A stretch of 53,160 bases of DNA from Candidatus Poribacteria bacterium (lineage in GTDB: Bacteria > Poribacteria > WGA-4E > WGA-3G). The stretch is taken from assembly GCA_026702755.1 (NCBI GenBank), contig JAPPBX010000124.1, forward strand, positions 1 through 53,160, read 5' to 3'. Positions within the stretch are counted from its first letter, which is position 1. The number at the start of each line of letters is the position of its first letter. Below, in pieces: positions 44,185 through 53,160 of the stretch. The translations under genes and the position numbers were made by a program. The notes under the pieces were generated by a model, which saw only the letters and a program-made list of their open reading frames with translations, had not been told where the DNA came from and did no database searches.

Positions 44185-44258
44185 TTCTTGGAAGGATATC
44201 GCTGTTTTTGGGTTGTCAGCGAGCAGACCGTTGCTAACTAACAACTAAGGGGTGAGAA

Positions 44259-45503
44259 TTAGGTGTTGTAGGGTTCCAAGACTTCTTCTATAGAGCGGGT
44301 ATTTGGAAACCATCCGACGATTTTTTGCAATACCTCGTCAAGCAACACATCGGGGCAAGAAGCACCGGCAGTCAGCACGATGTCGGTGGGGATATTTCGC
44401 GCCGAACCAGTTTCCTCAAAAAGCCAATTCTCCGTAGTCTTCACCTGTTTTGTCTCCAATTCGAGATGGCGAATCCGTTTAGCACTGAGCAGCTCGTCTG
44501 CATCTCGAATAAAATAGGTAGGAAGATGTTGCTGACAGAGTTCCACAAGATGGCTGGTATTGGATGAATTATAACCACCGACGACGACTGCGACATCGCC
44601 ACCGTCGGCAATGAGCGCAAGAGTTGCATCTTGATTTTCCTTGGTGGCATAACAGAGGGTATCTTTTGTATCGGCGAAATGTGTTGACATCTCAGTCTCT
44701 CCGTAAGCGTTCCTGATTGCCTCTCGCAGTAAATCAGCGATCGCCTCCGTTTCAGTAGCAAGCATCGTTGTTTGGTTGACAACACCGATGCGTCTGAGAT
44801 GAATAGTAGGATCAAAGCCGTGAGAGAAACGGTCGGCAAACCTTTCAAAGAAGAACGTGGCATCCTCCACCCCAGATATCACCTTTGCTAGATCCTGTGC
44901 TTCTTTGAGGTCGCGAACAACTACAACAGGTGCACCCGCTTGTGCATGGGAAAAAGTTGCCCGCGTTTCTTCATGGTAACGTTTTCCGTGGATAACGACG
45001 GTGTAATCCTGTCTACCAATTTCCTCACTTCGCCGCCAAACTTTCTCAACGAAGGGGCATGTTGTGTTATAAGCAGTGAGCGTAACACCGCGCGCCTTAA
45101 GTGCTTGTTCCACTTCAAGTGTAGTACCGAAGGCAGGAACAATGACGACATCCTCAGGCATTAAAATATCAAAAGGGAGGAGTTGTGTGCCAGCGGTATC
45201 CATTAGGAATTGGACACCGCGCTGTCTTAAGTTTTCGTTGACACGTGGATTGTGAATAATTTCAGATAACAGGAAGATACGTTTATCCGGGTTTTCTGCC
45301 AATGCTTGATAGGCGATTTCAATGGCGTTTTCAACACCATAGCAGAAACCGAAATGGCGGGCGATTTTAAATCGAACGGGACCGAAGTTTAACAGTGTAG
45401 GCGAAAGATCTCGCTTTCGCGCATCAGTTTCTCGACGCGCGTGTTTAACTACAGAAATCACCGGACTATGGTAGAAGTGAGGTAGTTTAAAAGTTCGGGG
45501 CAT
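44259..45503 (-). CDS. ispH: 4-hydroxy-3-methylbut-2-enyl diphosphate reductase
   Basis: The protein has 414 residues. It makes IPP and DMAPP in the last step of the MEP isoprenoid pathway and carries a [4Fe-4S] cluster. The three cluster ligands are C54 (FGFCYGVENAIEIA), C149 (NTTCPFVEKVW) and C383 (GASCPDVLL). The length and motif style resemble the longer plant/cyanobacterial IspH rather than the ~320-residue form. The ATG at 45503 follows AAGGAC by about 12 bases. It lies 106 bases after rpmH on the same strand, where rnpA is usually found. Confidence 0.93.
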   Translation of the reverse strand: MPRTFKLPHFYHSPVISVVKHARRETDARKRDLSPTLLNFGPVRFKIARHFGFCYGVENAIEIAYQALAENPDKRIFLLSEIIHNPRVNENLRQRGVQFLMDTAGTQLLPFDILMPEDVVIVPAFGTTLEVEQALKARGVTLTAYNTTCPFVEKVWRRSEEIGRQDYTVVIHGKRYHEETRATFSHAQAGAPVVVVRDLKEAQDLAKVISGVEDATFFFERFADRFSHGFDPTIHLRRIGVVNQTTMLATETEAIADLLREAIRNAYGETEMSTHFADTKDTLCYATKENQDATLALIADGGDVAVVVGGYNSSNTSHLVELCQQHLPTYFIRDADELLSAKRIRHLELETKQVKTTENWLFEETGSARNIPTDIVLTAGASCPDVLLDEVLQKIVGWFPNTRSIEEVLEPYNT

Positions 45504-45609
45504 TCGCGTTTTGCGTCCTTGGATAAGGTAAGGGAATGAACTTTTCCTCGTTGTAAATTAGGTTCCTTCCAGAGATTAAAATCTGTAGATTGGCGTTTAA
45601 CAAGGCTCT

Positions 45610-45744
45610 TTAGGCACTCAGAACTTTTCGTCCTTTCGCACGGCGGCGGGCAATAGTTTGTCTTCCATGCCGCGTAGACATCCGTTTACGGAAGCCTAAC
45701 TTATTTTTTCTTTTCCGACGATGTGGTTGATATGTGCGCTTCAT
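45610..45744 (-). CDS. rpmH: 50S ribosomal protein L34
   Basis: The reverse complement encodes 44 residues beginning [18 protein letters not shown] and ending GRKVLSA. This is the exact size and sequence of L34, a basic protein of the large ribosomal subunit. A GAGGTGA ribosome-binding site lies about five bases before the ATG. A consensus promoter (45834-45862) lies about 90 bases upstream. rpmH beside dnaA is a classical origin-region arrangement. Confidence 0.97.
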   Translation of the reverse strand: MKRTYQPHRRKRKNKLGFRKRMSTRHGRQTIARRRAKGRKVLSA

Positions 45745-45833
45745 TAACATCACCTCTTTTCTGTCTCGGCTCTGTTTTAATACCTAAAATTGAATTTGCA
45801 TTCCGCATTGGCGGTTGTATTTTTCGCTTTAAA

Positions 45834-45862
45834 ATAATACGCTATTTTTGGACGTTTGTCAA
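45834..45862 (-). promoter_or_regulatory. Consensus promoter for rpmH
   Basis: On the minus strand TTGACA (45857-45862) and TATTAT (45834-45839) are separated by 17 bases. Confidence 0.7.
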
Positions 45863-45967
45863 ATTTTTCGCTACTTTTCCCTTGATCAAATCTCAATTTT
45901 AGTCCAAAATTTTGTCTATGGAACTTAAGATATGAATTCGGAAATTTAAAATTTTTTACAAAAAATG

Positions 45968-45996
45968 TTGACATCCCTGCAATAAAATGATATGAT
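45968..45996 (+). promoter_or_regulatory. Consensus promoter towards dnaA
   Basis: TTGACA (45968-45973) and TATGAT (45991-45996) are separated by 17 bases on the plus strand. The dnaA start is about 465 bases downstream, giving a long leader. Confidence 0.6.
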
Positions 45997-46469
45997 ATTT
46001 TTACGTAAGTTCGATTTAAGAGTTGGTTGGGTTAGACAGAAAAAAATTATAATATTGAATTTATACATTATAGACAGATCACTATTTTTTACTCATATTA
46101 TTACTACTATATTTCGGACAATTTTTCATAGGTTTTCGTATGATAGATTTCTATACAGATACCACCCCTACGGGGCTGCAGCTCTTGGAAACCGATGAGA
46201 TGCTTTTTTACGAGTGATACTCGCGTGAAAACTCATAGAAAAATATCAAAAGGTTTGAACATTACGCGTCAAACAAACTTACGGTAAAGTTCACACTTAT
46301 TTGGCGATTACAGGAAGGCGAGGATATTAGAAACAACACCCCAGCAAAACTTCCTCGCCAGCGGTCATAAGCGTTGCTTTCCTGAAAACCTGTCTACATG
46401 TTTCGATCCTTACTATAAATTGTCCAAACTTTAGTATTATTATTAAACGCGAAATTTAGGAATATGCTC

Positions 46470-47861
46470 ATGCGGCACACCCCCAACGAAGTCTGGCTGG
46501 AAATATTAGAGAGGCTCAGTGACACAGCACAACAGGATGTTTACCTTCACCAAGCCGTCCCCCTTTCAATTACAGCGGAGGCATTGAACATAGCCGTCCC
46601 TTCTGCTTACACGCGTGCGCGAATTGAAGAACGATTTCGTACCGATATCCAACGGGTGTTAGCGACACTTATCGGTGCACAGTGTGCCCTAATTCTCACT
46701 GTAGATGAATCCACGTCCGAGGACAGCACCGATCTTGAAGAAACTCAGCCCGAGGGAAGTTTTAACCAATTACACGATTCAGAAAAGACTTCAGATAGAG
46801 GTGAACCCGCGTCATTGACACAAAGTGAGACGGGGTTGAATCCTAACTATCGATTTGATAGATTTATTGTCGGTTCAAGCAATATGATTTGTCACGCCAC
46901 AGCCTTGGCGGTTTCTGAAAATCCTGGACGCGACTACAATCCGCTCTTTATCTATGGTGGTGTTGGATTGGGAAAAACCCATCTGTTACATGCAATTGGC
47001 AATCGGCTTTTAGCGAACCAACCTGATAAGAAGGTCCTCTACGTCACATCAGAAACCTTCATGAATGAATATGTTGAGTCCATTGTCAATCGAGGATCGG
47101 CGCAAGGATTCCGGACAAAATACCGAACAGCAGATATGCTCTTGATTGATGACATACAGTTCTTACAACGTAAGGAGGGAACACAAGAGGAATTCTTCAA
47201 TACATTTAATGCCCTCCACATGAACTCAAATCAAATAGTCATGAGCAGTGACCGGACACCAGATAACCTCGAAAATCTCGAAGAACGCCTCCAATCCCGG
47301 TTCCAGTCAGGTATGGTAGCCGAAATTAACATGCCGCAATACGAAATACGGATCGCTATCCTGCGCCAAAAATGCCGAGATCAAGGATGGGGGAGTGTCC
47401 CCGATGAAGTACTCAGTTACATCGCTGAGGTTGTCACAACCAACATCCGAGAATTAGAAGGTACTCTTTTGCGCCTAATCGCTCAAGCTACGATACTCAA
47501 AGAAGATTTGACCTTAGAATTCGCACGGCAAGTACTGAACGATGTCGGTACCCCTTCACCGATTCGACTCCGAAAAACTGCTACATCCAAAGGAATACAG
47601 ACAGCAGTCGCCGATCACTTTGGAATTGAAATAGAGGACCTCGTGTCTCAGAAACGGACAAGGGAATTGGCGAGAGCGCGTCAGATCGCTATGTACATGT
47701 GTAGAGAACTCACACAGATGTCATATTCAAATATTGCCCAAGCTTTTAATAGGGAAGATCATACCACTATCCTCTATGCCTGCAGACAAATAGAAAAAAT
47801 GATTGCGGAAAATGACGAAGAGCAAGAAATGATTACTCTATTACTCAATCAATTCCGCTAA
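46470..47861 (+). CDS. dnaA: Chromosomal replication initiator protein DnaA
   Basis: The protein has about 463 residues. DnaA binds the origin boxes and melts the DNA to start replication. Domain III carries Walker A GGVGLGKTH (about 163-171) and Walker B MLLIDDIQF (about 223-231). Domain IV ends with the DnaA signature FNREDHTTILYACRQIE. An acidic low-complexity linker separates domain I from the AAA+ core. I chose the ATG at 46470 because AGGA lies 8 bases before it; the in-frame ATG at 46464 is too close. The origin lies immediately downstream, before recF, not upstream of dnaA. Confidence 0.95.
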   Translation: MRHTPNEVWLEILERLSDTAQQDVYLHQAVPLSITAEALNIAVPSAYTRARIEERFRTDIQRVLATLIGAQCALILTVDESTSEDSTDLEETQPEGSFNQLHDSEKTSDRGEPASLTQSETGLNPNYRFDRFIVGSSNMICHATALAVSENPGRDYNPLFIYGGVGLGKTHLLHAIGNRLLANQPDKKVLYVTSETFMNEYVESIVNRGSAQGFRTKYRTADMLLIDDIQFLQRKEGTQEEFFNTFNALHMNSNQIVMSSDRTPDNLENLEERLQSRFQSGMVAEINMPQYEIRIAILRQKCRDQGWGSVPDEVLSYIAEVVTTNIRELEGTLLRLIAQATILKEDLTLEFARQVLNDVGTPSPIRLRKTATSKGIQTAVADHFGIEIEDLVSQKRTRELARARQIAMYMCRELTQMSYSNIAQAFNREDHTTILYACRQIEKMIAENDEEQEMITLLLNQFR

Positions 47862-48233
47862 CGAAATCCGCTGGTGTTGGCATCCGAAGTTGCCACTTTT
47901 CAGTTTTACGGTGCTTTTTAAACCTGTGGATAACCTGTGGATAACCTGTGGATAACTTTGTAATTCTTTGTGGATAGATTGTGGATAACTTGTGGATAGA
48001 TTACAGGGTTTCTGCGTTTGTGGATAACCTGTGGATAAGTCAAAAAGTTATCCACAGGTTATCCACAGGGTACTTGTCAATGGTGACAAGGGTTTAAGCG
48101 AGTTATCCACTTATCCACAGCCCCTACTACTACTACTAAATTTAATACTATAATATATATATAGAAATTAGTACAAATATTAGGGGTGTGGACAAGTATC
48201 AAAAATCATCGAAAAATTATCAAATAGTACACA
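47862..48233 (+). other. oriC: Chromosomal origin of replication (oriC) with DnaA boxes and DnaA-trio region
   Basis: Twelve boxes are visible: nine perfect TTATCCACA/TGTGGATAA sites and three with one mismatch. They begin 47925, 47936, 47947, 47969, 47980, 47991, 48019, 48030, 48048, 48059, 48103 and 48111. The first three repeat at 11-bp spacing. The last box (48111-48119) is followed by a GCCCC spacer and then repeated TAC/TAA triplets (from about 48125) leading into an AT-rich run with TATATATATA. This box, GC-rich, DnaA-trio and AT-rich order is the basal unwinding layout known from Bacillus. The region has no open frame. Confidence 0.9.
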
Positions 48234-49649
48234 ATGGCGAAGGAAAATTTTTACGTTTACAAACAGATGTTATTAAGCCATATCGTTCTACGCAATTTCC
48301 GTAACTATATTGATTGCGAAGTTAACTTTCCTAAGCCTGTCAATTTAATTATTGGTGGGAACGCGCAGGGCAAAACAAGTTTGCTTGAAGCAATCTATTT
48401 CCTTTGTACCGCTGAATCACATCGTGCGACTCGCGATGGTGAACTGATTCGGCATAATGAAACGGGATTCTATTTGAAGGGAACGTTAGAAAATAGTAGT
48501 GACGATGTGATGTCTCTTGAAGCAACAAAGCGCGCACGAGGTGAGTTTAAATTGAAAAAGAACGGTGTGCTTCAAACAAAGCGTTCCGAATGGATCGGTC
48601 AGTTTAATGCTGTACTCTTCTCGCCGGAATCGCTCATATTGGTGAAAGGGGGACCGTCAGAACGGCGAAGGTTTTTAGATCTGCTTATCTCACAGATTGA
48701 CAACAACTACCTAAAAAACTTACAGCAGTACAGACTTGTTCTCAAGCAGCGAAATGAACTATTGAAGCAAATTCGCATGGCGTTAGCGAATACAGTTCAA
48801 TTAGATGTTTGGGACAAACTTTTAATTGCACACGGTACCGCAATTATTGTAAAGAGATCAGAAATTTTTCACCAATTGAAAGCCTACGCCACGCGAAATC
48901 ACCAGAGACTCACAGGAGATCAAGAAAACCTCTTATTGACGTATCGTTCTGCACTGGTGCGGAACGATACGTCAGTAAGAGATGTAGAGGATGAGACTAC
49001 GGAAAATTTGATAAACGAAGCGGAGGATGAATTAGAGGTCGGCTCCGTTGAGTCCGAGAGCGAAATCAAGGTAGCAAAGCACTTCGGTGAGGCACTGAGT
49101 GCCTCGCGGCGTGCAGATTTACAGAGAGGAACGACTCTTGTCGGACCGCACCGCGACGATTTTTTAATCGAATTGGAGAATACATTTGCAACGCACGACC
49201 TCAATTCTCAAGGCGAGAATTCTGCTAAGGTTTTAGAACTTCCAGAGATTGAGACAGAAGACCAAAAAGACACAGCGTCTGAGCCACCCCTTCCTACGCT
49301 ACCAGAAGCAGCGACACTCCAAACAAGTGAAATATTCCGGGAGGGAGCACGGGCTTATGGGTCACAGGGTCAACAGCGGACGATTGCATTAGCACTTAAA
49401 TTAGCAGAGTTAGAGTTAATACGCGCTATAACAGGTCGGGATCCAATAGTACTTCTGGATGATGTCACTTCAGAACTGGATTATAAACGGACCGGGTACC
49501 TGTTAAAGGTCCTACAGAATCTGAGCGCGCAAACTTTCATCACCGCGACACATACCGAGCCTCTCGTCCACCACCTCAATCAACCGAACGTCCTAACAGT
49601 AGAGAATGCCCAGATAAGCTGCATCTCCGAAACCAGTGAGAAATCCTAA
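48234..49649 (+). CDS. recF: DNA replication and repair protein RecF, with two insertions
   Basis: The protein has 471 residues, about 100 more than typical RecF. RecF is an SMC-like ATPase that loads RecA at gaps. Walker A GGNAQGKTSLLEA is at 41-53. The ABC signature AYGSQGQQRTIALALKL is at 374-390 and Walker B DPIVLLDDVTSELD at 403-416. Extra acidic, low-complexity stretches lie at about 242-280 and 318-370, between conserved blocks. The first contains a long inverted repeat in the DNA (48932-48979). The start at 48234 has no ribosome-binding site, and an internal ATG 11 codons later is closer to the usual RecF start. Confidence 0.93.
   Translation: MAKENFYVYKQMLLSHIVLRNFRNYIDCEVNFPKPVNLIIGGNAQGKTSLLEAIYFLCTAESHRATRDGELIRHNETGFYLKGTLENSSDDVMSLEATKRARGEFKLKKNGVLQTKRSEWIGQFNAVLFSPESLILVKGGPSERRRFLDLLISQIDNNYLKNLQQYRLVLKQRNELLKQIRMALANTVQLDVWDKLLIAHGTAIIVKRSEIFHQLKAYATRNHQRLTGDQENLLLTYRSALVRNDTSVRDVEDETTENLINEAEDELEVGSVESESEIKVAKHFGEALSASRRADLQRGTTLVGPHRDDFLIELENTFATHDLNSQGENSAKVLELPEIETEDQKDTASEPPLPTLPEAATLQTSEIFREGARAYGSQGQQRTIALALKLAELELIRAITGRDPIVLLDDVTSELDYKRTGYLLKVLQNLSAQTFITATHTEPLVHHLNQPNVLTVENAQISCISETSEKS
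48932..48979. repeat. Long inverted repeat inside recF
   Basis: TGACGTATCGTTC (48937-48949) pairs perfectly with 48962-48974. Five more outer bases pair with one mismatch, and the loop is about 12 bases. It coincides with the first inserted segment of the RecF protein. Confidence 0.8.
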
Positions 49650-49690
49650 GCGTAACAGTTCTACTCAAGAATCCTTAAAGAAATTAAAAA

Positions 49691-50185
49691 ATGTCCAAAA
49701 CCCAAGACTTACAGCAAATCCTTAAGGAACTCAATCAAAGGCTTCAGCTTGAGCCTAAGATGCTTGAACAAAAAGTGTTTACTCTCTGGCGAGAGTATCT
49801 TGGGACACCACTCGGTACAAAAACAGTCCCAGTATCGTTGTCAGACGGGACATTGAAGATTTACACAGAATATCCTCCATATAGAACAGAACTCCTATTT
49901 TACAAACAGAAGATTTTGGACGACCTGAACGCGGAATTAGGACAATTGATCATCACAGAACTTCGAATAGAACTACATCAAGTCCACGCCGCTCACGAGG
50001 AAAAAAGTGTCCCTTCAAGGAAAAAAAAGTCAAAGGCAAACTCAAGGAATTCCAAGACCATAAACCATCAGGTAAAATCCGAAAAGCTAGAGAGAATAGA
50101 GCAATCACTCGCCACTTTAACAGACACAGAAGTAAAAAAATCTTTGCGACGCCTGTTCACCACACAAAGCGAGGATGAGCCTTGA
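49691..50185 (+). CDS. dciA: DciA/DUF721-family protein, likely helicase-loading factor
   Basis: The protein has 164 residues. The N-terminal domain has the DUF721 (DciA) pattern: FTLWREYLGTPLGTKTVPVS, then DGTLKIYTEYPPYRTELLF, then INTELRIELH-like spacing. DciA helps load the replicative helicase in many bacteria lacking DnaC or DnaI. A basic, low-complexity linker (about 105-130) and a short helical tail follow. It sits between recF and gyrB, where the DUF721 gene is often found. Confidence 0.8.
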   Translation: MSKTQDLQQILKELNQRLQLEPKMLEQKVFTLWREYLGTPLGTKTVPVSLSDGTLKIYTEYPPYRTELLFYKQKILDDLNAELGQLIITELRIELHQVHAAHEEKSVPSRKKKSKANSRNSKTINHQVKSEKLERIEQSLATLTDTEVKKSLRRLFTTQSEDEP

Positions 50186-50210
50186 CAAAATAGTTGAAAC
50201 ATGTTATCCT
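50182..50210 (+). promoter_or_regulatory. Promoter and leader of gyrB
   Basis: TTGACA (50182-50187) and TATCCT (50205-50210) are spaced by 17 bases, just at the end of dciA. A leader of about 245 bases follows, with an inverted repeat AATAATCG/CGATTATT (50385-50412). Confidence 0.6.
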
Positions 50211-50382
50211 ATTTAAGACGTTAAGGTACGTATAGCGAAACGATACGCGTCCTATTCCATTCATTGAAAACCACTCACCTATCTAAAGGAGGCACATAAG
50301 GAATCGCCTGACAATCCAGCGCGTAATTCGTCATTATAGCAAGAACAAATCATATTGGTTAGTGGCGGCACCAACTCGGTAA

Positions 50383-52962
<2,580 letters not shown>

Positions 52963-53160
52963 TTTTTTATTCTTGTCCCGGCAGCCACCCATTTTAGGGA
53001 TCGACAAACTATCTATACTTTTAAGTATCCCGATCAGAAGGTTGTTCTTACAGTTGTTTGAACAACGGCTTCTGTAGATTATCCATATAGAAAGGAATAA
53101 TTAAATGAGGGTGTTTCATAAATAATAGTTGCCAAAAGTCAGGATACTGGGTATCCTTCA

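Larger units (their letters stand above)
45745..46469. other. AT-rich divergent control region between rpmH and dnaA
   Basis: The region of about 725 bases holds the divergent promoters for rpmH and dnaA. A MITE-like hairpin fragment (CACCCCTACGGGGCTGCAG) lies at about 46163-46182. No gene is supported, and I see no DnaA boxes in this part. Confidence 0.65.

Noticed and set aside
45992-46198. 68-residue plus-strand open frame upstream of dnaA
   Set aside because: Its start overlaps the predicted -10 box, the composition is AT-driven, and no family is recognised.

Overview
This window is a stretch of bacterial chromosome that includes the replication origin. The gene content suggests Candidatus Poribacteria or a close relative: enolase-superfamily, Gfo/Idh/MocA and GH2 sugar enzymes, LamG and HEAT lipoproteins, a SprA-like giant outer-membrane protein, and many short palindromic repeats. 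This assignment is an inference from gene content, not a phylogeny.

Left part (1-18660). The start of mnmA is cut by the window edge. It is followed by a repeat-rich gap, an enolase-superfamily enzyme, two paralogous HEAT-repeat lipoproteins, a secreted M14 carboxypeptidase, a GH32-like protein that appears to lack its acid/base Glu, a small lipoprotein and a DUF4097-type protein. Next comes a lipoprotein interrupted by an in-frame UGA, which I read as a selenoprotein (Cys299-Sec300) with a bacterial SECIS-like hairpin just after the UGA. A VOC protein, an EamA transporter, a two-helix membrane protein, a sigma-54 activator and an unknown protein follow.

Middle part (18663-39136). secF and secD, tRNA-Arg(CCT), an MDR dehydrogenase-apt pair, a second MDR dehydrogenase, a pentulose-phosphate epimerase and a Gfo/Idh/MocA oxidoreductase lie on the minus strand. 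A secreted LamG protein and a 2256-residue SprA-like protein follow on the plus strand. Next to the SprA-like gene sits an AAA ATPase/PD-(D/E)XK gene. It is bracketed by a 123-bp direct repeat of the sprA-like 3' end, as if it were a small inserted cassette. A methyltransferase and a small secreted peptide follow.

Right part (39137-53160). A GH2 glycosidase, a D-2-hydroxyacid dehydrogenase and hisC lead to minus-strand ispH and rpmH. The plus strand then carries dnaA, an origin (12 DnaA boxes, a GC-rich spacer, DnaA-trios and an AT-rich unwinding region), recF, dciA and gyrB. dnaN is missing from its usual place between dnaA and recF, and rnpA is missing beside rpmH.

Several interspersed repeat families occupy the gaps. 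The clearest is a MITE-like element with terminal inverted repeats: three copies are flanked by 7-11 bp target duplications and there is one truncated copy. A second family, built on CAGTTATC/AGTCATCAG motifs, sits in gaps and has also entered the sprA-like coding region in frame.
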